Below, one piece after another: positions 1 through 7,187 of a DNA stretch of 13,458 bases; positions within the stretch are counted from its first letter, which is position 1, and every line of letters begins with the position of its first letter. The stretch spans positions 1 to 13,458 of the forward strand of contig CBKZAG010000086.1 of NCBI GenBank assembly GCA_966692625.1, given 5' to 3'. The position numbers were made by a program, and so were the translations under genes. This DNA is from CAMLOF01 sp966692625 (GTDB lineage Bacteria; Pseudomonadota; Gammaproteobacteria; Burkholderiales; Burkholderiaceae_C). The notes beneath the pieces are model-generated. The model did no database searches and was not told the origin of the DNA. It worked only from the letters and a program-made list of their open reading frames with translations.

Positions 1-52
1 AACGACCCCCACCATGTCAAGGTGGTGCTCTAACCAGCTGAGCTACGCGCCT
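1..52 (-). tRNA. tRNA-Val (anticodon GAC), partial, 3' end beyond window
   Basis: Read on the minus strand, the gene begins AGGCGCG (acceptor 5' strand, plus positions 46-52) followed by TA. The D-stem is GCTC/GAGC (plus 40-43 and 27-30), and the anticodon stem CCACC/GGTGG encloses loop TTGACAT. The anticodon GAC (plus 16-18) reads GUC and GUU valine codons. The sequence closely follows bacterial tRNA-Val(GAC). The T-arm, acceptor 3' strand and CCA (about 24 bases) lie outside the window. It lies 46 bp downstream of relA on the same strand, with no terminator between them, so it may receive read-through as well as being driven by its own promoter. Confidence 0.93.
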
Positions 53-72
53 GGGTCGGTTGCAAGCCTTGC

Positions 73-102
73 ATTGTAGCACGACTTTTCTGACTTTATC
101 AA
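73..102 (-). promoter_or_regulatory. Promoter for tRNA-Val, overlapping the relA stop codon
   Basis: On the minus strand a -35 element TTGATA (plus 97-102) is followed by an 18-base spacer and a -10 element TACAAT (plus 73-78) with an extended TGC just before it. The -10 lies 20 bases before the first tRNA base, which would give a short leader. The relA stop codon TGA is inside the -35 hexamer. A palindrome TGCAAG-C-CTTGCA (plus 61-73) lies between the -10 and the tRNA. This is inferred from consensus match and position only. Confidence 0.62.
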
Positions 103-2360
103 CGCCTCCTCACAACCTGTACACCGGGCACGTCGGACACTGCCGACATGACACGTGCCACGCGCATGGCGTCGGGCACTTCCACGGTGAAGGTCATCCA
201 GGCAATGCCTTTGACGGACTGCGTCTGCACGCCGATGACGTTGATCTTCTCGCGCGCAAACGCGTCAGATATGTCTCGCAGCAAGCCCTGCCGGTCCACG
301 GCCTCTACCGCGACGTCCACTGGGTAAAACGCCTGCTCCCCTCCCTTGGGTTTGGCACCGCTCCACTGCACGTCGATCACCCTGCCCGGCTGCCTTTTGG
401 CCAGATGGGCGAAATCGGGACAATCGGCCCGGTGGATGCTCACGCCCTTGCCCCTCGTGACAAAGCCGCGAATTTCGTCTGGCGGCGCGGGCTTGCAGCA
501 CTTGGCCAGTTGCGTCATGAGCGAATCAACACCCACCACCAGCACACTGCCCTGCGGGGTGCGCTCCTCGGAGCGTGCCTTCTTGAGGATCACCTCGTCT
601 GGTGTGGGAGGCACCTCCACCGGATTGAGCTGCTGCTCTATGGCACGCAGCGACAGCTCATCCTTGCCCACTGCCTCGAACATGACCTGGGGAGCATCAA
701 AACCCAAGGCTGAAGCAAGATCTTCCAAACCTATGGACGTCTTGCCCTCGCGCTGCAACAGCTTCTCCACGGCCTCGCGGCCGCGCGCGGCATTGTCCTG
801 CGCCGCCAGGGCATTGAACCAGGCGCGAACTTTGCTCTTGGCCCGGTGGCTGACGATGTAGCCCTGCTCGGGATTGAGCCAGTCGCGCGAAGGCCCCCCC
901 TCCTTGGCCGCAACGATCTCCACTGTCTGCCCGTTCTGCAGTGCGGTGTTCAGCGGCACCATGGCCCCATCGACACGGGCACCACGGCAACGGTGGCCCA
1001 AATCGGTGTGTACGGTGTAGGCAAAGTCCACGGGCGTGGCGCCGCGAGGAAGCTCCACGATGGCGGCGTTGGGCGTGAGGACGTAGATGCAATCATCAAA
1101 CAGGCCTTCCGCAGCACCGCCCAGGTCGCGCTGCCAGGCCAGCAGTTGGCGCAGCACGGCGATCTTGGCGTCGTACTCTGAGCCGGCGGTAACACCTGCA
1201 TAACCCTTGCTGCCCGCCTCTTTGTAAGCCCAGTGGGCCGCCACGCCATGTTCGGCATGGTCGTGCATGGCCTGGGTGCGGATCTGGATCTCGAACGCGC
1301 GGCCCTGCGAGTCCCGAACCACGGTGTGCAATGACTGGTAACCGTTCGGTTTGGGTTTGGCGATGTAGTCGTCAAACTCCTCGGGCACAGGGCTGAAATG
1401 TGCGTGAACATAGGCCAGCACGCGGTAGCAGTCGTCCACCTCGGGCACGACGACGCGCAGGGCGCGGATGTCGAAGACCTGCTCGAAATCCAGCGACTTG
1501 CCCCGCATCTTTTTGATGATGCTGTAGATGTGCTTCGGCCGCCCCTGGACGGAAGCTTCGATGCCTTGGGCACGCAGCGCCTCTTCAAGCCCCAGGCGCA
1601 CTTGTTCGACATGACTTTCGCGCTCGACTCGCTTCTCGTCGAGCAAGCGGGCGATCTGTTTGTAGGTGTCGGGCTCCAGAAAGCGGAAGGATAAGTCTTC
1701 CATCTCCCACTTGACCTGCCAGATACCGAGCCGATTGGCCAGTGGAGCGAAGATGTGCAGCGACTCGCTGGCCAGCCCCTCGTCGGGCTGGGTCTTGGAG
1801 GCGGCGTGATAGCGAAGCGTTTGCAGGCGCGATGCCAGCCGGAGCAGAACGACACGCAGATCGCGCGAAAACGCCAGCAACATCTTGCGGACGTTTTCGG
1901 TCTGGCTGGCATCCAGTTCGGAGGCTGGCGTCTTGGCCGACACCATGGGCAAGCCCGATTGCTCCTGTTGCACCTGCCGCTGGGCGCGCACCTGCGCTGC
2001 CTTCAGGCGGGCCTGGCGCTGCAACTGGACCAGCTTGGTGGTTTCCACGGCCACGGTGGCGTAGTCATTGCCAAAGGCCTTGGCTATGACCTCCTGCGGC
2101 CGGTTGAGGTACTGGCAGGCATAGACCAGGTAGGCGCAGGCTTGCATGTCGGTGGAGCCGCCCATGAGTGCCAGGATGGCAGCGACGGCATCGGCATGGG
2201 CCAGGGTGTTTTCACCGCTGTCCAGGGTCTCCCCGGCCAGCAGCGGCTCGGCGAAGGCACGCGCACGCGTCAACGCGGCGCTGCCAGAACCGGCCTGGAC
2301 AGACAAGGCTGTAGCAATCGCCGTGCGGCTTTCTTGGGATTCGCGAACTTCTGCGTTCAT
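99..2360 (-). CDS. relA: RelA-type (p)ppGpp synthetase (GTP pyrophosphokinase)
   Basis: A 753-residue long RSH protein that transfers pyrophosphate from ATP to GTP or GDP, producing (p)ppGpp in the ribosome-linked stringent response. Domains in order: a degenerate HD region (about 47-185) without the paired His-Asp metal ligands of SpoT/Rel hydrolases; the synthetase domain (about 270-400) with YSIIKKM, FDIRALR and PKPNGYQSLHT; TGS (about 424-484); a helical region; a Cys pair at 621-622 with HRADC in the zinc-finger/CC region; and a C-terminal ACT/RRM domain (about 678-753). The acidic EFDD at 328-331 matches the EXDD signature of monofunctional RelA, whereas bifunctional enzymes have RXKD there. 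A separate SpoT hydrolase is therefore expected elsewhere in the genome. The ATG overlaps the upstream hydrolase stop (ATGA, 2357-2360), and no Shine-Dalgarno is visible before it, suggesting translational coupling. Length is typical for the family (E. coli RelA 744). Confidence 0.95.
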   Translation of the reverse strand: MNAEVRESQESRTAIATALSVQAGSGSAALTRARAFAEPLLAGETLDSGENTLAHADAVAAILALMGGSTDMQACAYLVYACQYLNRPQEVIAKAFGNDYATVAVETTKLVQLQRQARLKAAQVRAQRQVQQEQSGLPMVSAKTPASELDASQTENVRKMLLAFSRDLRVVLLRLASRLQTLRYHAASKTQPDEGLASESLHIFAPLANRLGIWQVKWEMEDLSFRFLEPDTYKQIARLLDEKRVERESHVEQVRLGLEEALRAQGIEASVQGRPKHIYSIIKKMRGKSLDFEQVFDIRALRVVVPEVDDCYRVLAYVHAHFSPVPEEFDDYIAKPKPNGYQSLHTVVRDSQGRAFEIQIRTQAMHDHAEHGVAAHWAYKEAGSKGYAGVTAGSEYDAKIAVLRQLLAWQRDLGGAAEGLFDDCIYVLTPNAAIVELPRGATPVDFAYTVHTDLGHRCRGARVDGAMVPLNTALQNGQTVEIVAAKEGGPSRDWLNPEQGYIVSHRAKSKVRAWFNALAAQDNAARGREAVEKLLQREGKTSIGLEDLASALGFDAPQVMFEAVGKDELSLRAIEQQLNPVEVPPTPDEVILKKARSEERTPQGSVLVVGVDSLMTQLAKCCKPAPPDEIRGFVTRGKGVSIHRADCPDFAHLAKRQPGRVIDVQWSGAKPKGGEQAFYPVDVAVEAVDRQGLLRDISDAFAREKINVIGVQTQSVKGIAWMTFTVEVPDAMRVARVMSAVSDVPGVQVVRRR

Positions 2361-3298
2361 GGTTCAAACAGAAAATCTCGCACCGTGCTCACCTGGTCGG
2401 TGGCAACGAGTGTCGGTGCGTGCCCGACGCCAGCGAATTGAACGCATCGCGCCAGGGGCCCACGCACAGTCATGGCCTGGGCGGTGGCGGGTGACAGGAG
2501 ATCTGAGTCGGCGCCACGCAGCAGCAGCGTGCGTGCCGTGATGGCGTCGTACATCTGCCAGAGCATGGCTTCGCCTTCACGCGCCGCCTGCTGCGCGGCT
2601 TGCGGATCGACAGCCAGCATGGCCCGGAACGGCACGGCGATGGCGGGATCGTAATGCAGCGTCCAGCCTTCGTGCAGCGGACGCAGCATGGGGCGCGACA
2701 GCGCCAGCCACTGCTCAGGGGTGTGCGGCCCGAACCCCTGGGAAACCTCCCACATGGCATCTGCCGCCGCCTGTTCGGTGGGGTACACGGGTTGCACGCC
2801 CAGGTAAGTTCCGATGCGCTGCAACGCCTCCCACTGAATCACTGGGCCCACGTCATTGAGCACCAGCCGGGAAATGCCCACGGCCGCCTGCGACGCCAGC
2901 GTGATGCCGATGAGCCCCCCCATGCTGGTGCCCACCCAATCTATGCGCAGTGCGGTGCCCTTGTCGCCACGCTCGACCGCATGGCGTTCACGCAAGTGCG
3001 CCAACAGCACCGCCAGGTCGGTGGCGTACGTGGGTATCTGGTAGGCCATCGGGTCGGCCAGCCAATCACTGTGGCCACGGCCTGCCACATCCACGCAGAC
3101 CACGCAGGCGTGCGGCGCGAGTGCCTGCGCCAGAACGTCAAAATCACGCGACTGACGGCTCAAGCCGTGCACGCAGACCACCACATGCCCAGGGGCCGCC
3201 TCGCCGGTGGCATTCCATTCCCACCAGGCGATACGGCGCTCTGCGCTGTTGCGTCCCCTGGGACCAGGCACATCTAGGTAGTGCAATACGGGTTCCAT
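2357..3298 (-). CDS. Alpha/beta hydrolase of unknown substrate, coupled to relA
   Basis: A 313-residue alpha/beta-hydrolase-fold protein with no signal peptide, so probably cytoplasmic. Visible catalytic features are the oxyanion-hole HG at 44-45, a nucleophile elbow GTSMGG with Ser125, the acid in RGADSD (Asp266 most likely, Asp264 possible) and the base His293 in GVGHAP. The fold covers esterases, lipases, C-C hydrolases and polyester-oligomer hydrolases, and the sequence alone does not decide the substrate. The start is well supported: minus-strand AAGGGA (plus 3307-3312) lies 8 bases before the ATG. It is first in a two-gene unit with relA (4-bp ATGA overlap) and divergent from bdhA across 155 bp. 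A role in polyhydroxybutyrate oligomer turnover is only a contextual guess. Confidence 0.88.
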   Translation of the reverse strand: MEPVLHYLDVPGPRGRNSAERRIAWWEWNATGEAAPGHVVVCVHGLSRQSRDFDVLAQALAPHACVVCVDVAGRGHSDWLADPMAYQIPTYATDLAVLLAHLRERHAVERGDKGTALRIDWVGTSMGGLIGITLASQAAVGISRLVLNDVGPVIQWEALQRIGTYLGVQPVYPTEQAAADAMWEVSQGFGPHTPEQWLALSRPMLRPLHEGWTLHYDPAIAVPFRAMLAVDPQAAQQAAREGEAMLWQMYDAITARTLLLRGADSDLLSPATAQAMTVRGPLARCVQFAGVGHAPTLVATDQVSTVRDFLFEP

Positions 3299-3325
3299 CT
3301 ATTCATTCCCTTCGGAAGCGGGCCA

Positions 3326-3352
3326 TTTGGCGCTGTGGGCTTCCGTGATAAT
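3326..3352 (+). promoter_or_regulatory. Possible bdhA promoter (weak)
   Basis: In the 155-bp divergent region (3299-3453) the best plus-strand -10 is GATAAT (3347-3352). A poor -35-like TTTGGC (3326-3331) lies 15 bases upstream. This would give a leader of roughly 95 bases before bdhA. I see no convincing operator or minus-strand promoter in the remainder of this gap. Low confidence because the spacing is short. Confidence 0.28.
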
Positions 3353-3453
3353 GGCCGCCAAAGCCAAGCAAGGAGTCACTGACTTCCCTGCCGACTGGCC
3401 ATGCGGCTGGTGCTTGCTGTGATCGTAATGGAAACGCCAACGGAGAATCCAAC

Positions 3454-4224
3454 ATGCTGAAAAACAAAACCGCACTCGTCACCGGCTCCACCAGCGGCAT
3501 CGGCCTGGGCATTGCCAAGGCCCTGGCGCGGCAAGGTGCGAACATCGTGCTCAACGGCTTTGGCGATGTGGAAGCCGCAAAGGCCGAGGTGGCGGCCCTG
3601 GGTGTCCAGGTGCTCTACCACGGCGCCGACATGAGCAAGCCAGCCGACATTGAGGACATGATGGCGAGTGCCGCCAAGACCTTCGGCCAGGTGGATGTGC
3701 TCGTCAACAACGCGGGCATCCAGCATGTGTCGAACATTGAGGACTTTCCCGCGGAGCGCTGGGACGCGATCATCGCCATCAACCTGAGCAGCGCCTTCCA
3801 CACCACCCGCCTTGCCCTGCCGGCCATGAAGGCCGCAAACTGGGGGCGCATCATCAACATTGCTTCGGTGCATGGGTTGGTGGCTTCCGCGCAGAAGTCC
3901 GCCTACGTGGCAGCCAAGCATGGCATCGTCGGTTTGACGAAGGTGACGGCGCTGGAAAACGCCACCACGGGCGTGACTTGCAACGCCATCTGCCCTGGGT
4001 GGGTGTTGACGCCGCTGGTGCAGAAGCAGGTAGACGCCAAGGCAGCCGCACTGGGGCTGAGCAACGAGGAGGCCACCAAGCTTCTGCTGGGCGAGAAAGA
4101 GCCTTCGATGCAATTCACCACGCCTGAGGAACTGGGTGAACTGGCCGTATTCTTCTGCTCGCCAGCCGCCAACAACGTGCGCGGCGTGGCCTGGAACATG
4201 GACGGCGGCTGGGCTGCCCAGTAA
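3454..4224 (+). CDS. bdhA: D-3-hydroxybutyrate dehydrogenase (SDR family)
   Basis: A 256-residue classical short-chain dehydrogenase that oxidises (R)-3-hydroxybutyrate to acetoacetate with NAD+ in the cytosol, a step in using polyhydroxybutyrate or ketone bodies. Visible motifs are the cofactor loop TGSTSGIG (10-17), NNAG (85-88), Asn110, and the catalytic Ser138, Tyr151 and Lys155. The residues that bind the carboxylate and shape the pocket in the Pseudomonas fragi enzyme (Gln94, His144, Lys152, Trp187, Gln196 and Trp257 there) all have counterparts at a constant offset: Gln90, His140, Lys148, Trp183, Gln192 and Trp253. This makes the specific assignment firm rather than a generic SDR call. 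A Shine-Dalgarno GGAGA (3442-3446) lies 7 bases before the ATG. The gene converges on the SIMPL gene with only 9 bp between the stops and no evident terminator. Confidence 0.95.
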   Translation: MLKNKTALVTGSTSGIGLGIAKALARQGANIVLNGFGDVEAAKAEVAALGVQVLYHGADMSKPADIEDMMASAAKTFGQVDVLVNNAGIQHVSNIEDFPAERWDAIIAINLSSAFHTTRLALPAMKAANWGRIINIASVHGLVASAQKSAYVAAKHGIVGLTKVTALENATTGVTCNAICPGWVLTPLVQKQVDAKAAALGLSNEEATKLLLGEKEPSMQFTTPEELGELAVFFCSPAANNVRGVAWNMDGGWAAQ

Positions 4225-4233
4225 CCCCCAGGC

Positions 4234-4944
4234 TTACTTGAGCTGGACGCTGCCCGAGACGGTGACCTGCACCGTGCTCTTGCCTGGCTCTACTGGAACC
4301 GGAGCGGCGCTCGCGGCGGCCATGTCAGCCATCGTGGCCACGCGCAAGCGGGGCTGCATGACGGGCATGTCGCCGGAGCTGACCGCCACCTCGCGCAATT
4401 CGTAGCCGCTGAAGCCGAACCCCTTGGCCACACTGGCGGCGTTGGTCTTGAACTGGTTGATCGCCTCCAGGCGGACGTCGTCTTCGAGCTTGCGGCCGGC
4501 CTCCCGGCTGAGCGAGAAGGACATTTGCGCGATCGTCATGCCGGGAATGCGCCCGGCCAATGCCGACACCTTGGCCACGTCGCGCCCTTGCAGCAACAGT
4601 TCGGCACTACCTTGCCAACCAGCGATCTGGCCATCCCGGCCGTAGCGCGGCTGAACCGTGAAGCCGCCGCTGCTGACTTCCACGGCGCCTGCCTGGGCGC
4701 CCGCACGAGCCTGAGCCAACGCGTTCTCCAGCGACACCTTCAGCTGATTCTGCACCGTTGCCGCGTCACTGGCCTGATGGCGCACAGCCAGAACCACCGT
4801 CAGCCAGTCTTGCACGGCTTCGCGCTGTGCGCTGGCGCTGAGTTGCACAACCTGACGGGGTTCTGGCAACATTTGGGCGTGAGCCATGGCCGCGCCAGTC
4901 ACACCCACAGCCAAGATGAGGAAAGACACTCGGTTTGCTCGCAT
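4234..4944 (-). CDS. Secreted SIMPL (DUF541) domain protein
   Basis: With the chosen start this is a 236-residue exported protein. Residues 1-23 form a clean signal peptide: a basic start (MRANR), a hydrophobic core and AHA before Gln24. The mature part has SIMPL/DUF541 features: repeated Gln/Val-rich strands near its start (VVQLSASAQ), a helix with NQLKVSLENALAQAR (about 66-80), and the central YGRDGQIAGWQGSAEL (about 101-115), whose aromatic/Gly strand is typical of the family. The role is unknown beyond a likely periplasmic or envelope location. An in-frame ATG at 4968 would add eight residues before the same signal peptide. Neither start has a clear Shine-Dalgarno, and longer in-frame extension to 5148 would run into ompR and is unlikely. 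The gene is divergent from ompR-envZ, so control by that envelope-sensing pair is plausible but not shown. Confidence 0.82.
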   Translation of the reverse strand: MRANRVSFLILAVGVTGAAMAHAQMLPEPRQVVQLSASAQREAVQDWLTVVLAVRHQASDAATVQNQLKVSLENALAQARAGAQAGAVEVSSGGFTVQPRYGRDGQIAGWQGSAELLLQGRDVAKVSALAGRIPGMTIAQMSFSLSREAGRKLEDDVRLEAINQFKTNAASVAKGFGFSGYELREVAVSSGDMPVMQPRLRVATMADMAAASAAPVPVEPGKSTVQVTVSGSVQLK

Positions 4945-4968
4945 GGCAACAGTCGTTGTGTTGAACAT

Positions 4969-5129
4969 GCGCACAGTTTGCACGCTTTTGGCCCGTAGCT
5001 TGATGTCTTCCCTGCGCACAGCAAGCGAAGGTTGGCAACAACTGTAACCAGCTGTGAAGCCGTGGTTCGGACCTTCGGCAAATGCGGTGCCGCCTGTCAC
5101 AATGCCCCTTGTTACATTTCCCGAGCAAC
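4969..5129. promoter_or_regulatory. Divergent regulatory region between SIMPL gene and ompR
   Basis: This gap of about 160-185 bp must carry the start signals for both the minus-strand SIMPL gene and the plus-strand ompR-envZ operon. A weak plus-strand promoter is possible: TTCGGC (5074-5079), 18 bases, then CACAAT (5098-5103) preceded by TG. GTCACA (5096-5101) and GTTACA (5111-5116) resemble OmpR half-sites (GTTACA-like), but their starts are 15 bases apart rather than the usual 10. No terminator or RNA gene is visible. Confidence 0.3.
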
Positions 5130-5873
5130 ATGATGGCCCAGACCCCACACCGACCTGACCGAATTCTGGTGGTGGATGACGATGCCCGCATCCGCGACCT
5201 GCTTTACCGCTACCTGAGCCAGGAAGGCTTTGACGTGCTGCTGGCGGAAGACGGGCGCGCCCTGAGCCGTGTGCTGCTGCGTGACTCGGTGGACCTCATC
5301 GTGCTCGACCTGATGATGCCGGGCGAGGATGGGCTGAGCATCTGCCGCCGCCTGCGCGCCCAGAATGACCGCACGCCCATCATCATGCTGACGGCCAAGA
5401 GCGAGGACGTGGACCGCATCGTGGGGCTGGAAGTGGGCGCTGACGACTACCTGGGCAAGCCGTTCAACCCGCGGGAGTTGCTGGCACGCATACACGCGGT
5501 TCTGCGCCGCCGCCCGCCGCCCGAAGTGCCCGGAGCCCCGTCAAGCGAGATGGAGGTTGTTCGCTTCGGCCCCTTCGAGCTGGACCTGGGCAAGCGCACG
5601 CTCAGCAAGAACGGCGAAGACTTGCCTTTGACGACAGGCGAATTCGCGATGTTGAAGGCGTTGGTGCGGCACCCGCGCCAGCCGCTGTCACGCGACAAGC
5701 TGGCCCAACTGGCCAGAGGGCGGGAATTTGAGCCCTTTGATCGCAGCCTGGATGTGCAGGTGTCGCGCCTGCGCAAGATCATTGAGACCGACCCTTCTGC
5801 GCCCCGCTACCTGCAGACCGTGTGGGGCGTAGGCTACGTCTTTGTGCCGGATGACCCCACCGATCAGCAATAG
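5130..5873 (+). CDS. ompR: OmpR-family response regulator (OmpR/RisA)
   Basis: A 247-residue regulator with an N-terminal receiver and a C-terminal winged-helix DNA-binding domain. Receiver residues correspond to E. coli OmpR at an offset of five: the acidic pair Asp16/Asp17, phospho-acceptor Asp60 (VLDLMMPGEDG), Thr88 and Lys110. The output domain (about 143-240) ends in RSLDVQVSRLRK and YLQTVWGVGYVFVPD, very close to true OmpR and to RisA of Bordetella. It is expected to bind promoters of porin, envelope or osmotic-response genes when phosphorylated by the adjacent kinase. One oddity is Gly109 before Lys110, where OmpR proteins usually have Pro (YxPKPF). ATG codons are adjacent at 5130 and 5133. 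A weak GAG 5' of them would fit 5133 slightly better, a difference of one residue. The in-frame upstream start at 5082 would add 16 non-family residues and is rejected. Confidence 0.94.
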   Translation: MMAQTPHRPDRILVVDDDARIRDLLYRYLSQEGFDVLLAEDGRALSRVLLRDSVDLIVLDLMMPGEDGLSICRRLRAQNDRTPIIMLTAKSEDVDRIVGLEVGADDYLGKPFNPRELLARIHAVLRRRPPPEVPGAPSSEMEVVRFGPFELDLGKRTLSKNGEDLPLTTGEFAMLKALVRHPRQPLSRDKLAQLARGREFEPFDRSLDVQVSRLRKIIETDPSAPRYLQTVWGVGYVFVPDDPTDQQ

Positions 5874-7182
5874 CCCAGGCATCAGCCTGTTCTGGCGAAC
5901 GTTTCTGTTCCTGACCGCGCTGCTGCTGGGCTGCATTCTGGCGTGGTTCCAGACATTCCGCGCGCTGGAGGAAGAGCCGCGTGCCGTGCAGAGCGCGACC
6001 CAGCTGGCATCGCTGGTGAACCTGACACGTGCGGCCTTGATGCATGCCGACGCCATTGCGCGTGTGTCTTTGATCAAGACGCTGGTCGATCAGGAAAACG
6101 TGCGGATTGCCGTGCGGGAGCCTGCGGACACCTTTTTGCCCTACGACCGTGATTCGCTGAGCCAGCACATCCGCGAAGCGCTGGCGTCCCGCCTGGGCAA
6201 GGAAACCATTGTGGCCCGGGAGGTGAATGGTTTCCCGGGGCTGTGGGTGGGTTTCAACATTGGCGAAGAAACCTACTGGCTGCTGGCAGACCCCGAACGC
6301 GTCGGTACGGTAGAAGGCACCACCTGGCTGGTCTGGCTGGCGATAGCCGCGAACCTGTCCCTCGTTGGCGCAGTACTCATCGCCCGACTCATCAACCGCC
6401 CGCTCAAGAAACTTTCCGTGGCGGCCGCGCGCGTACGCGAGGGAGACTTCCAATCCAGCCACCTGGACGAGGACGTGCCCACAAGCGAAATCCGGGAAGT
6501 CAACATCGGGTTCAACCGCATGGCTGAACGGCTGCACAAGGCCGAGTCAGACCGCGCCTTGATGCTGGCAGGCATCTCGCACGACCTGCGCACCCCTTTG
6601 GCACGCCTGCGCCTGGAAGCCGAGATGAGTGTGAACGACGAGACCGCGCGGGCCAACATGGCGGCGGACATCGATCAGGTCACGGCCATCATCGACAAGT
6701 TCCTGGACTACGCCCGCGCAGACCACGCCAAGCTGGAGAACATCGATCTGGCGCCTGTCCTGGAAGCCGCGCTGCAACGCCAGCCACCCGAGGAGCTGAC
6801 GGTGACGGTGGGGTCCTCGCCTGCCGTACGCGTGCAGGCGGACCCGGTGGAACTGGGCCGCGCCATCACGAACCTGCTCGAGAACGCGCGCCGCTACGCC
6901 CGTCATGACAACGAACCAGCGACGGTGGACATCAACTGGCACAAACAAGGCCCGTGGCTGGAACTTACCCTGAGGGACCACGGCCCAGGCGTGCCGCAAG
7001 ACCAGGTCAAGCGGCTGACGGAACCCTTCTTCCGGGGCAATGAAGCACGAACCGCTGCCACGGGATCGGGTTTGGGTCTGGCCATCGTCAGCAAGACCAT
7101 TTCCCACATGGGCGGGCAATTCGAGCTGGCGAATCACCCGGAGGGTGGCTTGATCGCGCGGCTGCGGCTGCGCGCCGTCTGA
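5851..7182 (+). CDS. envZ: EnvZ/RisS-type sensor histidine kinase
   Basis: A 443-residue inner-membrane kinase, almost the length of E. coli EnvZ (450). Order: TM1 (about 14-33); a periplasmic sensor of about 125 residues that resembles the RisS periplasmic domain of beta-proteobacteria; TM2 (about 160-179); HAMP (about 180-232); the dimerisation/phospho-acceptor helix with His244 in ISHDLRTPLAR; the N box NLLENARRY (about 341-349); the G1 box DHGPG (376-380); the F box EPFFRG (about 391-396); and the G2 box GSGLGLAI (405-412). It phosphorylates and dephosphorylates the partner OmpR. The ATG at 5851 lies inside ompR, giving a 23-bp overlap in another frame, so the two are translated as one operon. 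A TTG three codons earlier (5842) is a less likely start. Confidence 0.93.
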   Translation: MTPPISNSPGISLFWRTFLFLTALLLGCILAWFQTFRALEEEPRAVQSATQLASLVNLTRAALMHADAIARVSLIKTLVDQENVRIAVREPADTFLPYDRDSLSQHIREALASRLGKETIVAREVNGFPGLWVGFNIGEETYWLLADPERVGTVEGTTWLVWLAIAANLSLVGAVLIARLINRPLKKLSVAAARVREGDFQSSHLDEDVPTSEIREVNIGFNRMAERLHKAESDRALMLAGISHDLRTPLARLRLEAEMSVNDETARANMAADIDQVTAIIDKFLDYARADHAKLENIDLAPVLEAALQRQPPEELTVTVGSSPAVRVQADPVELGRAITNLLENARRYARHDNEPATVDINWHKQGPWLELTLRDHGPGVPQDQVKRLTEPFFRGNEARTAATGSGLGLAIVSKTISHMGGQFELANHPEGGLIARLRLRAV

Positions 7183-7187
7183 GTCGC

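Noticed and set aside
60..713. 217-residue plus-strand open frame across the 3' end of relA
   Set aside because: It is a shadow of the relA zinc-finger and ACT regions, starts at the tRNA promoter, and has no family features.
3404..3418. Sigma-54-like GG...GC element upstream of bdhA
   Set aside because: The distance between the GG and GC pairs is one base short of the strict sigma-54 spacing and the flanking bases do not match.
3376..4113. 245-residue minus-strand open frame antisense to bdhA
   Set aside because: The sense frame carries all the catalytic and substrate residues of 3-hydroxybutyrate dehydrogenase; the antisense product is His/Gly-rich with no motif.
5082..5129. Upstream ATG for ompR at 5082
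   Set aside because: It adds 16 residues absent from OmpR proteins and lies in the likely promoter region.
4945..5148. Upstream extension of the SIMPL gene to 5148
   Set aside because: It would put 60 or more non-conserved residues before an evident signal peptide and overlap the ompR start. The ATG at 4968 remains a possible alternative.
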